From JAVJUS01 sp040220455 (GTDB lineage: Bacteria; Pseudomonadota; Alphaproteobacteria; DSM-16000; Inquilinaceae), in contig JAVJUS010000016.1 of NCBI GenBank assembly GCA_040220455.1, forward strand, positions 1 to 44,958: 44,958 bases of DNA, in the 5' to 3' direction. Below, one piece after another: positions 15,973 to 24,089 of the stretch; positions within the stretch are counted from its first letter, which is position 1, and the number at the start of each line of letters is the position of its first letter. The notes under the pieces are model-generated. The model was given only the letters and a program-made list of their open reading frames with translations, did no database searches and was not told where the DNA came from. The position numbers and the translations under genes are program-made.

Positions 15973-17496
15973 GTGGCGGGATCCCCAGTCCCCTGTAAAG
16001 ACGGCGAATTCGGCGCCGGCGCGGCACCGCGCCGGGCCTTACGCCTGCCGCGACTCGGGGCGCTCGCCGCCCTGGGGGTGGTGCTCGTGGTCGCCCTCGC
16101 CGTCGCGCTGCCGACGCGCCCGGCCCGGGCGGACGACCCGCGCGACGCCGCGATCGTCATGGACGCGGTCACCGGGGAGGTGTTCCACCAGTTCCGGGCG
16201 GATGTCCGGCTCTACCCCGCCTCCCTGACCAAGATGATGACGCTGTACATGACGTTCCAGGCGCTGGACGACGGGCGCCTGACGCTGGGCCAGCGCATCC
16301 CCGTGTCGCGCGCCGCCGATGCCCAGCCGCCGTCCCATCTCGGGCTCGCCGCCGGCTCCTCGATCCGGGTCGAGGACGCGATCTACGCGCTCGTGACCAA
16401 GTCGGCCAACGACGTCGCCGTCGTCCTGGCGGAGGCGATCGGCGGCACGGAATCCGGGTTCGCCGAGATGATGACGGCCCAGGCCCGGCGCCTCGGCATG
16501 GCGAGCACGACCTTCCGCAACGCCTCGGGGCTGCCGGATTCCGGGCAGAAGTCGACGGCGCGCGACATGGCGCGGCTGGCCCGCGCGCTGATCTGGAACT
16601 TCCCGGACCGCTATCGCTACTTCTCGACCGAGCGCTGGTCCTACGCCGGCGCGACCTACCGCAATCACAACCGCCTGCTCGGCCAGTACGACGGCATGGA
16701 CGGGCTGAAGACCGGCTATATCCGGGCTTCCGGCTTCAATCTCGCGGCCTCGGTGGTGCGCGGGAACCTGCGCGTCGTCGCCGTCGTCTTCGGCGGCGAC
16801 ACGTCGGACACGCGCAACCGCTGGATGACCCGCATCCTGGACGAGGCCTTCGCCACCGGCCGGGCGCGCCAGCTCATGGCCTCGGGCGAGTTGCCCTTCC
16901 GCCCGCCGCGGCCGGGCCGACCCTCCGCCTCGGCGCTGCTGCTCGCCGGCGTGACGAGCGGCCCCGCGGCCGCCGACCCGATCGGGGAGAAGATCGCCCG
17001 CACAGTGCCCGGCGTCGCCGCCTCGGGCACGCCGGCGCCGGCCTGGGCCGCTTATCTGCCGACTCCGCCGCGCCGCCCGGGCACCGGGCCGCGCGCGAAG
17101 GTGGAGCTGTCGGCCGCCGGCGGGACGGCGACCGGCGTGCCGCTCGACCTCGTGCCCGAGCCCCCGGCCCCGCCGGCGGAGCTCGCCTCCGCGGTCATTC
17201 CGCCCGAGGCCGGCGGCGACATTCCGGATTCCGGCACCGGCGGCGCCTGGGGCATCCAGGTCGGCGCCTATGCCACGCCGGAGGACGGCCGCGCCGTCCT
17301 CGACCTGGCGCGCGGCCAGGCGCCCGACCTGCTGGCGGGTGCGAAAACCGTGGTGATGGCGGTGGAGACCGCGGACGGCCCGCTCTATCGGGCCCGCCTC
17401 ACCGGCCTTGGCCCGGACAGCGCCGTGCTCGCCTGCCGGCGCCTGACCGAGGCCGGCACGGCCTGCATTCCACTGGCGCCCGACGCGGGCTTCTGA
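15973..17496 (+). CDS. D-alanyl-D-alanine carboxypeptidase with C-terminal SPOR domain
   Basis: A 507-residue S11-family penicillin-binding protein that trims the terminal D-Ala from peptidoglycan pentapeptides. A hydrophobic segment at about 28-47 ending ARA is a signal peptide. The three active-site motifs are present: SLTK (Ser84 nucleophile, Lys87), SAN (144-146) and KTG (246-248). From about 300 to 420 the chain is Pro/Ala-rich linker. Residues 425-507 form a SPOR domain (GIQVGAYATPEDGRAVLDLA), which binds denuded glycan at the division site. The GTG start was chosen because GGAGGG sits four bases before it; a TTG 30 bases upstream is the alternative. The SPOR fusion points to a septal role. 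Confidence 0.93.
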   Translation: MAGSPVPCKDGEFGAGAAPRRALRLPRLGALAALGVVLVVALAVALPTRPARADDPRDAAIVMDAVTGEVFHQFRADVRLYPASLTKMMTLYMTFQALDDGRLTLGQRIPVSRAADAQPPSHLGLAAGSSIRVEDAIYALVTKSANDVAVVLAEAIGGTESGFAEMMTAQARRLGMASTTFRNASGLPDSGQKSTARDMARLARALIWNFPDRYRYFSTERWSYAGATYRNHNRLLGQYDGMDGLKTGYIRASGFNLAASVVRGNLRVVAVVFGGDTSDTRNRWMTRILDEAFATGRARQLMASGELPFRPPRPGRPSASALLLAGVTSGPAAADPIGEKIARTVPGVAASGTPAPAWAAYLPTPPRRPGTGPRAKVELSAAGGTATGVPLDLVPEPPAPPAELASAVIPPEAGGDIPDSGTGGAWGIQVGAYATPEDGRAVLDLARGQAPDLLAGAKTVVMAVETADGPLYRARLTGLGPDSAVLACRRLTEAGTACIPLAPDAGF

Positions 17497-17563
17497 GAGA
17501 TCCCGAGGCTCCGGGCTCTTGGCTGACTGACCCGCCGGCCCGCCGGGAAACGCCCCACGACCC

Positions 17564-18556
17564 TCAGGCTGCCGCCTCGCTCAAGCCGCCTGGGGCGAAG
17601 GCCCGCTCCAGCGCTCGCCGGCCCGGCAGGTCGAGCGGCGGCGCCTCCAGCGCCTCCAGGTTCGCGGCCAGGTGGCGCTCGTCATACATGGAACAGACGA
17701 TCGGGCCGGTGCGCGGCAGCGACAGGGCATACCGCATGAGCAGCCGCGCCATGGCCGTGCGATCGGCCGGGTCGGCGCCGAAGCGGTCGAGGAAGGACCG
17801 GCGCAGGGCGACATCGCCGGCGATCGCGTCGACCGTCTCCCACCCCAGCCGGCCGCCGAAGGGCGAATGGCCGATCAGGTCGAAGGCGCCGCCGCCCGGC
17901 CCGCCCCCCAATTCGTCGAGCCCCGGCTCGAACGGATTGGCGGCGATCTGGGCCAGGGCCAGGCGGTCGCCCAGGCGCTCGCGCCAGCGCCGCGTCTCCT
18001 CGATGCCGGTCGAGACGCCCCAGGCCCGGATCTTGCCGGCCTCGACCAGCCGCTCCAGGGTCTCCGGCACGTCGTCGCGCCCGGCGCTCTCCGGCGTCGC
18101 CTCGTGCAGGAGCAGGAGGTCGAGCCGGTCGGTGCGCAGCGCCGTCAGGCTCGCCTCGACCGAGCGCCGGATGGTCTCGCCGTCGAGCTCGACCCGCTCC
18201 AGCAGGCTCCCGCCCCGTCCCGCCAGACGGGCGCGCAGGGCCGGAACAGCGGCCAGCACCGGGCGGGCGACACCCAGCACGACCCGCCGCTTGAGCGAAG
18301 GCGGCGGCGGGGCGATGCCGACCTTGCTGGCCAGCACGACCGACTCGCGCCGGCCCTTGAGGAACCCGGCCAGGGCCGCCTCCGCCTCGCCGTAGCCGTA
18401 GGAGCGCGCCACGTCGATATGGCGCACCCCCGCCTCGTGCGCGGCGGCGAGCGCGCGCAGGCCCTTGGCCTTGCCCACGCGCCCCATCAGCGGCGCGCAG
18501 CCGAAGCCGAGCTTGGAGGTGGTGATCCCCGAACGGGCGAGGGTGACGCTTCGCAT
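17564..18556 (-). CDS. Aldo/keto reductase
   Basis: A 330-residue TIM-barrel oxidoreductase that would use NADPH to reduce aldehydes or ketones. The catalytic tetrad can be followed: Asp in HIDVARSYGYGEAE, the Tyr of SYGYG, Lys in VLASKVGI and His in LLLLHEATP. A long loop (APPPPSLKRRVVLGVARPVL) follows the Lys strand. The C-terminal cofactor region (LPRTGPIVCSMYDERHLAAN) departs from the usual G-T/S-x-x-x-x-H-L-x-E-N pattern but keeps its shape. Two close ATGs exist; GGAGG is seven bases before the one chosen and only one base before ATG 18562. The substrate is unknown. It is convergent with the carboxypeptidase gene. Confidence 0.85.
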   Translation of the reverse strand: MRSVTLARSGITTSKLGFGCAPLMGRVGKAKGLRALAAAHEAGVRHIDVARSYGYGEAEAALAGFLKGRRESVVLASKVGIAPPPPSLKRRVVLGVARPVLAAVPALRARLAGRGGSLLERVELDGETIRRSVEASLTALRTDRLDLLLLHEATPESAGRDDVPETLERLVEAGKIRAWGVSTGIEETRRWRERLGDRLALAQIAANPFEPGLDELGGGPGGGAFDLIGHSPFGGRLGWETVDAIAGDVALRRSFLDRFGADPADRTAMARLLMRYALSLPRTGPIVCSMYDERHLAANLEALEAPPLDLPGRRALERAFAPGGLSEAAA

Positions 18557-18751
18557 GGGCATGCCTCCGGCACGGGCCGACGGCCCGGTCATCGCCCGAG
18601 TGTGGCGCCGACGCCGCCGTTGGGGAACGGCGCTTCGGCGTTATGCGGCGACGCGACCGGCGGCGTGCGTCTCCCGGACGATGCGATGGCGTCTCGAACG
18701 GCGTAGCGCCGCGCCCCTGGGGTGGGGCTACGGAGCCTGGTAAGGATCCTT

Positions 18752-19063
18752 ACCACCAAGAACACCAAGATCACCAAGTGGCGTCGGGTGCCGTGGCCGG
18801 AGTTCCGCGAAGCGAAGGATTGAACCACGAAGGCACGAAGGTCACGAATTTCTCCTTAAGCCGTCTGTCGGCGCTTCGTAATCGAATGTTATACATGACA
18901 GATCGTAATACGCCTGGAATTCCTTGAAAACTATACCTTGCAATCTGCGCCGTGAAACTTGGTGAACTTGGTGCCCTTGGTGGTGAAATCCCCACTTCGG
19001 GCCCCTCTTCCGACGCCGCCGTCTTGTCGCCCGCCCTTCGTGCCCCTTCGTGACTTTCGTGGT
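18752..19063. repeat. Inverted array of CACCAAG / CACGAAG short repeats
   Basis: The 640-base gap between the aldo/keto reductase and DUF1150 genes (18557-19199) holds no credible gene but four related blocks. At 18752-18778 there are three CACCAAG units, and at 18824-18848 three CACGAA(G) units. At 18958-18984 and 19036-19063 the same two blocks recur in reverse complement (CTTGGTG units, then CTTCGTG units). The middle (18850-18955) is AT-richer. Translation in any frame yields His/Glu/Gly/Gln/Thr/Lys strings, a known source of false gene calls. The function is unknown; it resembles dispersed intergenic repeats seen in other bacterial genomes. Confidence 0.7.
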
Positions 19064-19090
19064 CAAACCGCAAGCGAAGCACGGCACGAG

Positions 19091-19123
19091 AAACGCCCCG
19101 ATCCGGCGGGGCGGATCGGGGCG
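19091..19123 (-). terminator. Terminator after the DUF1150 gene
   Basis: A perfect 11-bp stem CGCCCCGATCC (19094-19104) / GGATCGGGGCG (19113-19123) with an eight-base loop, followed on the minus strand by TTTCTCG. It is about 75 bases beyond the stop of the DUF1150 gene and serves the Hsp20-DUF1150 transcript. Confidence 0.75.
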
Positions 19124-19199
19124 CGAGATGTCGGACCGGTGCCCGCCCGCCGGGCCCGGCTCGAGGCCGGGGCAACGGGATCGGGTCGGGGCGCCGCGG

Positions 19200-19424
19200 T
19201 CAGTGGACGCTGACGGGCTCCAGCTCGTTCTGGCGCACGACGGCGAAGGCCTGGTCGCGGTCGCCGACGACGGCGAGCTGGGTGCCGTCGGCGCCGTGGA
19301 TGGCCCAGGCGGCCGTGCCCTCGTCGGTGGTGGTGGCCTTGACGAAGGCGATCTCGTTGACGCCCCACTGGGCGAAGTCCGCCTGGCTCAGGTCGCGCGC
19401 CTGATGGATCAGATCGGGTCTCAT
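19200..19424 (-). CDS. DUF1150 family small protein
   Basis: A 74-residue protein of the alphaproteobacterial DUF1150 family. Visible family features are FAQWGVNEIAFVKATT, a central AAWAIHGADGTQLAVVGDRD, and the closing AFAVVRQNELEPVSVH. The function is unknown, but the gene regularly sits next to a small heat-shock gene. AAAGGTGA lies five bases before the ATG. The Hsp20 gene is 75 bases upstream on the same strand, so the two are probably co-transcribed, and the terminator at 19091-19123 closes the unit. Confidence 0.88.
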   Translation of the reverse strand: MRPDLIHQARDLSQADFAQWGVNEIAFVKATTTDEGTAAWAIHGADGTQLAVVGDRDQAFAVVRQNELEPVSVH

Positions 19425-19499
19425 GAAGTCACCTTTCTCGGGCTACGGCCGTCTGGGGGGTCGGCCGCGGTCACCCCTGGACGATTCGGGAGGCCGGTG

Positions 19500-20048
19500 T
19501 CACGCCCGTCCCGACGCCCGGTCGGTTCCGGTTGTCTCGCCGGCGTCGGCGGTCTCGGCGGCGTCGGCTGTCTCCGCGGCGGTCCCGGCCTCCGGCGCCT
19601 CGACGTCGATGCGCGTGTCGCCGCGGCGCGCGGCGCCGTTGCCGCGGCCGATCTCGATGGTGCGGGCGCGGCTGGCGGGCTTGGGCCGGTGCAGCTCGAT
19701 GTCGAGCAGGCCGTTGTCGAGCGAGGCGCCGACCACCTCGATCCCGTCGGCGAGGACGAAGGAGCGCTGGAACTGCCGCGCGGCAATGCCGCGATGGAGA
19801 TAGACCCGCTCGGTGTCGTCGGTCTGCTTGCCGCGGATGGTGAGCTGGTTGTCCTCGACCTGGATCGACAGGTCGTCCTCGGTGAAGCCGGCGACGGCGA
19901 GCGTGATGCGCAGCCGGTCGGTGCCGAGCTTCTCGATGTTGTAGGGCGGATAGCCGTCGGTCGAGGCCTTGGCGGCCCGGTCCAACGTGCGCTCGAACTG
20001 CTCGAAGCCGAGCAGGAGCGGGCTGTTCATCAGCGAAAGACGGGTCAC
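19500..20048 (-). CDS. Hsp20 family small heat-shock protein
   Basis: A 182-residue ATP-independent chaperone that holds unfolding proteins. After TRLSLMNSPLLLGFEQFERT, typical of alphaproteobacterial class A Hsp20, comes the alpha-crystallin domain at about 38-135 (YPPYNIEKLGTDRLRITLAV, the GFTEDDLSI turn, RGIAARQFQRSFVLADGIEV, and a final strand NGLLDIELHRPKP). The last ~40 residues are an Ala/Glu/Thr/Asp tail with A-E-T-A-D-A repeats. The start is a GTG with GAGGAGGAG upstream; the longer ATG extension to 20126 is poorly coding. CTTGAC on the minus strand (20198-20193) could be the -35 of a heat-shock promoter, but no convincing -10 was found. Confidence 0.92.
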   Translation of the reverse strand: MTRLSLMNSPLLLGFEQFERTLDRAAKASTDGYPPYNIEKLGTDRLRITLAVAGFTEDDLSIQVEDNQLTIRGKQTDDTERVYLHRGIAARQFQRSFVLADGIEVVGASLDNGLLDIELHRPKPASRARTIEIGRGNGAARRGDTRIDVEAPEAGTAAETADAAETADAGETTGTDRASGRA

Positions 20049-20307
20049 GACGCGGGTCTCCTCCTCGAAGCGAGCGCGCGGCCGACACCCTCGGCCAAAA
20101 GGGCCCGGCCCGGCCGGCACCCCCAACTCCCTGGGCGACCCTGCACGAAGGCGCCGCCCACATCAAAGCAGGTGGGAGGGCGAACGGGGGGAGTCAAGCG
20201 CCGGGGTCGGGCACCCCACATGCCGCGGCGCCTTGATCCACATCATCCCGCCCGGCCGCGCGTTCGATTATGCGGGGCCCGGGCTCTCGCGACAGGGGAT
20301 GGTCTCG

Positions 20308-21021
20308 ATGTTGGCGACACGGGTTCTGGCGCGGCCGCGCGGGGCCGCGGGCGGTGGGGCGGCGGCGGAGGTCGAGGTGGCGGGGCATGTGGCCCACGCG
20401 CTCGGCGCGATCGGCTGGGCGACGCGCCATGAGGTGCCCTGGCGGCATTGGCGGCTCGACGGCCTGCTGCCGGAGGCGACCGGCGACGCGCTGGCCGCCC
20501 TGCCGATGGAGCGCCCGGATGCGACGGGGGCGCCGGCCTTCGACGGCACGCGCGAGGGCGACAACGCCCGGCGCGTCTTCTTCGATCCCGACCGGCGGCG
20601 GCGCGACGCGGCGGTCGACGCGGTCGCCTCCGCGCTCGATTCCCCGGCCCTGCGCGCGGCGCTGGGCGGGCTGGTCGGCGTCGACCTGACGCCGCACCAT
20701 CTGCGCGTCGAGCTGTGCCGCGACACCGACGGCTTCTGGCTGGCGCCGCATACGGATATCCGGGTCAAGCGCTTCACCATGCTGATCGGGCTGAACCGGG
20801 AGCCGGAGCTGGCCGACGCCGGCACCGACCTCTACGACGGCCCCGACCGGCACTGGGGCACGGCCCCCTTCGGCTTCGGCACCGGGCTCGTCTTCGTGCC
20901 CGGCGACGACACCTGGCACGGCTTCCGCCAGCGGCCGATCCGCGGCGTCCGCCAGTGCCTGATCGCCAACTATGTCGACGACACCTGGCGCGCCCGTCAC
21001 GAGCTGGCTTCGGGTCCCTGA
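20308..21021 (+). CDS. 2-oxoglutarate-Fe(II) oxygenase, prolyl-hydroxylase-like fold
   Basis: A 237-residue protein with the double-stranded beta-helix signature of 2OG-Fe(II) oxygenases. The iron ligands are His148 and Asp150 in LAPHTDIRVK and His204 in DDTWHGF; Arg212 or Arg215 (RPIRGVRQC) should bind 2-oxoglutarate. The N-terminal ~120 residues are helical with W-R-H-W-R-L-D and R-R-V-F-F-D-P blocks. The substrate is unknown. Two ATGs are close: 20308 has AGGGG nine bases upstream, while 20299 directly abuts it. It diverges from the Hsp20 operon and precedes the entericidin-like gene by about 120 bases. Confidence 0.85.
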   Translation: MLATRVLARPRGAAGGGAAAEVEVAGHVAHALGAIGWATRHEVPWRHWRLDGLLPEATGDALAALPMERPDATGAPAFDGTREGDNARRVFFDPDRRRRDAAVDAVASALDSPALRAALGGLVGVDLTPHHLRVELCRDTDGFWLAPHTDIRVKRFTMLIGLNREPELADAGTDLYDGPDRHWGTAPFGFGTGLVFVPGDDTWHGFRQRPIRGVRQCLIANYVDDTWRARHELASGP

Positions 21022-21057
21022 TCCTCGGCCGCGCCGCCGCGGACCGGCACCGGCCAC

Positions 21058-21083
21058 GGAACGATCCGCCGCGCGGAGCCGTT
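21058..21083 (+). promoter_or_regulatory. EcfG-type stress promoter for the entericidin-like gene
   Basis: GGAAC (21058-21062), 17 bases, then CGTT (21080-21083) is an exact match to the EcfG general-stress promoter pattern. It places a start about 50 bases before the lipoprotein ATG. Genes encoding EcfG and its regulators are 3 kb away. Confidence 0.7.
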
Positions 21084-21144
21084 GATGACCATCGCCCGGC
21101 CCGCGCCCGCGAGCCGGCCCGTGCATCAACGAGCGGAGGCAATC

Positions 21145-21288
21145 ATGACCAAGGCCCGCACCCTCGCCACCTGGCTGCTCATCGCGCTGGGCACGGCGAC
21201 CGCCCTGACCGCCTGCGAGAACACCATCCGCGGCGTCGGCCAGGACGTCGAGGAGACCGGCGACGCCGTCGAAGATTCCGTGGAGTGA
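21145..21288 (+). CDS. Entericidin A/B family small lipoprotein
   Basis: A 47-residue secreted lipoprotein. A short basic start and hydrophobic helix (TWLLIALGTATALT) lead to the lipobox LTAC, whose Cys is lipidated. The mature part ENTIRGVGQDVEETGDAVED is the hallmark of the entericidin family. These peptides are stress-induced envelope lipoproteins; in E. coli the ecnA/ecnB pair acts as antidote and bacteriolytic toxin. Only one copy is present, so a toxin/antidote pair is not supported here. GGAGG lies six bases before the ATG; an ATG at 21085 in the same frame lacks this and would bury the signal sequence. Confidence 0.9.
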   Translation: MTKARTLATWLLIALGTATALTACENTIRGVGQDVEETGDAVEDSVE

Positions 21289-21394
21289 GGCCACGCCCGG
21301 CACGGCGGCGCGGGGCGGTCCGGGGCTGCAAGTATGGACGCGCCCCGTCGCGTCGCGTTCGCTCAACGACCTACGGACCTACTCGAAGCCAAGT

Positions 21395-21484
21395 TATCGT
21401 CATTCCCGCGAACGCGGGAATCCATTGGCCTCCAATCAACGAGCTGCAAAAAAAAGAATCCCCGCTTACGCGGGGATGACGATA
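21395..21484. repeat. MITE-like element with terminal inverted repeats
   Basis: A 90-base element in the gap between the lipoprotein gene and the glucan gene. Its ends TATCGTCATTCCCGCG and CGCGGGGATGACGATA are inverted repeats matching at 15 of 16 positions. Inside each end is a smaller hairpin (TTCCCGCG-AA-CGCGGGAA and CCCCGC-TTA-CGCGGGG). It contains no ORF. The pattern is that of the widespread CGTCATTCCCGCG-type intergenic repeats. Flanking 21531-21556 is a copy of the GGCTTCGCTCACCCGACCTA palindromic repeat. Confidence 0.7.
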
Positions 21485-21557
21485 CTTTTTACCTTGAAAA
21501 TAGAATACTCGGCCATTTCCGGAATCCCGAATGGCTTCGCTCACCCGACCTACCCGC

Positions 21558-23231
21558 CTACCAGGCGATCGGGCGGTGCTGGTGGAGCCAGGTTTCGGTG
21601 AGCACGCCGTCCGGGTCCTTCAGGAAGCAGCGCAGGTCGACCACCGGCGCATCGCCATAGACGTCGAAGATGACGCGCCAGTAGGGCGTGCCGACCACGC
21701 GGATGGCGTAGGGGTTGTCGATCCGCGCACCGGCGGCGTCACCGGCGACGGAGATCATCGGCTCCACCGGATCGGTCGATTCCAGCGTGTCGAGCCGGCC
21801 GCCGGCGAAGTCGACGGCGATCTTGACCCCGTCCTCGGGCCGCGGCTGGCCCGGCACGCCGGCGCGGCCGAGTCGGGTCGCCACCACCCGCCCCAGGGAG
21901 TCCGGCACCTGGACGCTTGCCGTCCACGTCAGTCGGTAGTCGAAGGACAGGGCGTCGCCCGCCGCGATCGCGCGCGCGGGCGTCCAGAAGGCGACGATGT
22001 TGTCGTGGATCTCGTCGTCGGTCGGAAGCTCCACCAGCATGACCGACCCCGCGCCCCAGGCGCCGCGGGGCTCGACCCAGGCGGACGGCCGACGGTCGTA
22101 GAAGACCGAATCGTCCTCGTAGTTGGCAAAGGACCGGTCGCGCTGCATCAGCCCGAAGCCGCGCGGATCGGTGTCGACGAAGGACGAGGTGGAGACCGCG
22201 GGCGGGTTGGCGAGCGGTCGCCAAAGCCGCTCCCCCGCCCCCGTCCACAGGGCGAGGCCGTCGCTGTCGTGAATCTCCGGGCGCCAGTCGGTGGCCGTGT
22301 GGCGGTTGGTCTCGGAATACCAGTACATGCTGGTCAGCGGCGCGATGCCCAGCCGCTCGATGCGCGTGCGCGCGAACAGCCGGCAGGTGACGTCCATCGG
22401 CGTCGCCGTCTCGTCGCGCGCGACCACCATGCGATAGGCGCCGGTGACGCTCGGCCCGTCGAGCAGGGCGTCGATGACCAGCCGCCCCTCGCCCCGTCCC
22501 TCGCTGTCGAGGCCGAGCCAGAAATCGGTGAAGCGCGGGAACTCCTCGTCGCGGCCCGGCGCCGCGGTATCGATCGCGATGCCCCGGGCCGAGAGCCCGT
22601 ACTGCCCGGTCGGATCGGAGGACCGGAAATAGGAGGCACCCATGAAGGCGAGCCAGTCGCCGGGCCCCTCCCGCTCGGCCGCCCGGAACCCGGCCCAGCC
22701 GAGATCGGCGGGCAGGTCCGAAGGCCCCAGATTGCCGGTATAGTCGAAGGCCCCGGCGTCATAGGCGAGCCGCCGCGCCTGCCCGCCCGAGACCAGGAAC
22801 AGCCCGACCGGATGGGGCGCGTAGCGGTGCAGGTGGAACGGCTCGATCGGCGGCCCCTGCCCGCTCTCGCCGCCCGCCGGCACGCCGGGGTTCGACCGGA
22901 TCGCCTGATAGGCGTCGTAGTCGATGCCGGCCAGCGCGTCGGGCGCCGGGCTCGGCGGCGGGGTGTGGGGCTCGGCAGCGAGGCGCCGGGCGCGCTCGAC
23001 CAGCCGCTCGAAGGAATAGGGCCGCGCCGGGCCGAGCCGGGGCCAGCCGGGCAGGCTGTTCGCGGTGCCGCCGGCCGGCTCGGCGCCGCGCCCCGGCACG
23101 GGCCAGAAGCCCGCGAGACCGGCGAGGCCGGCCAGCGCCAGGATCGACCGGCGGGACGGCCCGGCCACGCGCGCCGCGTCGGCGGCGGGGCGCGGGGACG
23201 GTCGGGCGATCGGATCGTGCGGGTCGCGCAT
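21558..23231 (-). CDS. Periplasmic glucan biosynthesis protein, OpgG/OpgD family
   Basis: A 557-residue exported protein that acts on osmoregulated periplasmic glucans. Residues 28-50 (SRRSILALAGLAGLAGFWPV) form a twin-arginine-type signal, as in OpgD. The mature protein shows the family's carbohydrate-module blocks: YSFERLVERARRLA, GIDYDAYQAIR, a F-H-L-H-R-Y motif, and the core around APLTSMYWYSETNRH and EIHDSDGLALW. The closing strand is GDAPVVDLRCFLKD. OpgG and OpgD cannot be separated by eye; the Tat-like signal favours OpgD. The partner glucosyltransferase opgH is not adjacent. The phyR stop codon lies just three bases upstream of this start, so read-through co-transcription is possible. 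Confidence 0.88.
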   Translation of the reverse strand: MRDPHDPIARPSPRPAADAARVAGPSRRSILALAGLAGLAGFWPVPGRGAEPAGGTANSLPGWPRLGPARPYSFERLVERARRLAAEPHTPPPSPAPDALAGIDYDAYQAIRSNPGVPAGGESGQGPPIEPFHLHRYAPHPVGLFLVSGGQARRLAYDAGAFDYTGNLGPSDLPADLGWAGFRAAEREGPGDWLAFMGASYFRSSDPTGQYGLSARGIAIDTAAPGRDEEFPRFTDFWLGLDSEGRGEGRLVIDALLDGPSVTGAYRMVVARDETATPMDVTCRLFARTRIERLGIAPLTSMYWYSETNRHTATDWRPEIHDSDGLALWTGAGERLWRPLANPPAVSTSSFVDTDPRGFGLMQRDRSFANYEDDSVFYDRRPSAWVEPRGAWGAGSVMLVELPTDDEIHDNIVAFWTPARAIAAGDALSFDYRLTWTASVQVPDSLGRVVATRLGRAGVPGQPRPEDGVKIAVDFAGGRLDTLESTDPVEPMISVAGDAAGARIDNPYAIRVVGTPYWRVIFDVYGDAPVVDLRCFLKDPDGVLTETWLHQHRPIAW

Positions 23232-23234
23232 GGC

Positions 23235-24032
23235 TCACACCGGTCGCGCGGCTGGGGAATTGGCGAAGAGCACGTGGCCGACCATGGCCCGCACGGCGTC
23301 TTCCAGGAACGGCTTGGTGATCAGGTAGGCGGGCTCGACCCGCTCGCCGGTCAGGAGCTCCTCGGGATAGGCGGTGATGAAGATCACCGGCACGCGCATC
23401 CGCGCCGTGATCTCGCGCACCGCGTCGATGCCGGAGCTGCCGTCGGCGAGCCGGATATCGGCCAGGATCAGGTCCGGGCGGTGCCGCTCGGCCTGAGTCT
23501 CGGCCTCGGCCGCCGTTCTGGCGATGCTCAGCACGGTGTGGCGCATGCCCTCGACGATCGCCTTGAGATCGAGCGCGATGATCGGCTCGTCCTCGATAAT
23601 CAGGATCGAGGCCGCCATCAGGCTCTCGAAGGCGCTGCGCGCCGCGGCGATCAGGGCTTCGGCGTCGTCGCGGTCGCGCCGTAGGATCGCCGCGACGTCG
23701 TCGAGCGGAAACCCCTCCATCGTGGCGAGCAGGAGCGCTTCGCGATGGGTCGGCGTCAGGGCGTGCAGGCTGTCCTCCACGCCCGGCTCGTGCCCGCGGG
23801 GCCCCGCTCCGTCGCCGGCCTCGCCGGCCGCCATCAGGTCGTGGAGCGCGCGGAACAGCACGACGCGGGGCCCCGGTCCTTCCGCCAGACGGGCGGGATC
23901 GGCGACCAGCGCCTCCAGGCACCGGCGCACGAGCCCGTCGCCGCTGTCCTGGTCGCCGGTGAGCGCGCGGGCGTAGCGGCGCAGATAGGGCAGGTGGGGC
24001 GCCAGCTGCCGGCTGGGTGTCACGGTCGACAA
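23235..24032 (-). CDS. phyR: PhyR-type anti-anti-sigma response regulator
   Basis: A 265-residue master regulator of the alphaproteobacterial general stress response. Residues 1-138 form an EcfG-like pseudo-sigma domain (HLPYLRRYARALTGDQDSGD, then a region-4-like LTPTHREALLLATMEGFPLD). Residues 141-260 form a receiver: ILIIEDEP with acidic residues 147-148, Asp192 in LILADIRLADG, Thr220 and Lys240. Once phosphorylated, the sigma-like domain binds NepR and frees EcfG. The start is TTG, with AGGAGGAGA a few bases upstream; GTG three codons later is too far from that site. It diverges from nepR and carries its own EcfG promoter. Confidence 0.93.
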   Translation of the reverse strand: MSTVTPSRQLAPHLPYLRRYARALTGDQDSGDGLVRRCLEALVADPARLAEGPGPRVVLFRALHDLMAAGEAGDGAGPRGHEPGVEDSLHALTPTHREALLLATMEGFPLDDVAAILRRDRDDAEALIAAARSAFESLMAASILIIEDEPIIALDLKAIVEGMRHTVLSIARTAAEAETQAERHRPDLILADIRLADGSSGIDAVREITARMRVPVIFITAYPEELLTGERVEPAYLITKPFLEDAVRAMVGHVLFANSPAARPV

Positions 24033-24089
24033 CGTCTCCTCCTCTGGCGGCCCGGTACGGGCGGAACCGTCCGCTTGACCGCCCGCTTG

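Noticed and set aside
19036..19063. CRISPR-like array in the 18.7-19.1 kb gap
   Set aside because: Units are 7-9 bases with 1-2 base spacers and two inverted blocks; there are no 25-40 base repeats, no equal-length spacers and no cas genes.
18842..19087. 81-residue minus-strand ORF with T-T-K-V-T-K-G-H-E-G and H-H-Q-G-H-Q-V-H-Q
   Set aside because: Translation of the CACGAAG/CACCAAG repeats; such peptides are a known annotation artefact and there is no ribosome site.
21145..21288. Entericidin toxin-antidote pair
   Set aside because: Only one entericidin-like gene is present; no second lipoprotein of the pair lies nearby.
21579..21592. CTGGTGGAGCCAG identical to the 3' end of tRNA-Ala, as a possible attachment-site repeat
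   Set aside because: It lies inside the conserved C-terminal codons of the glucan gene, is only about 13 bases, and no integrase gene is present between the two sites.
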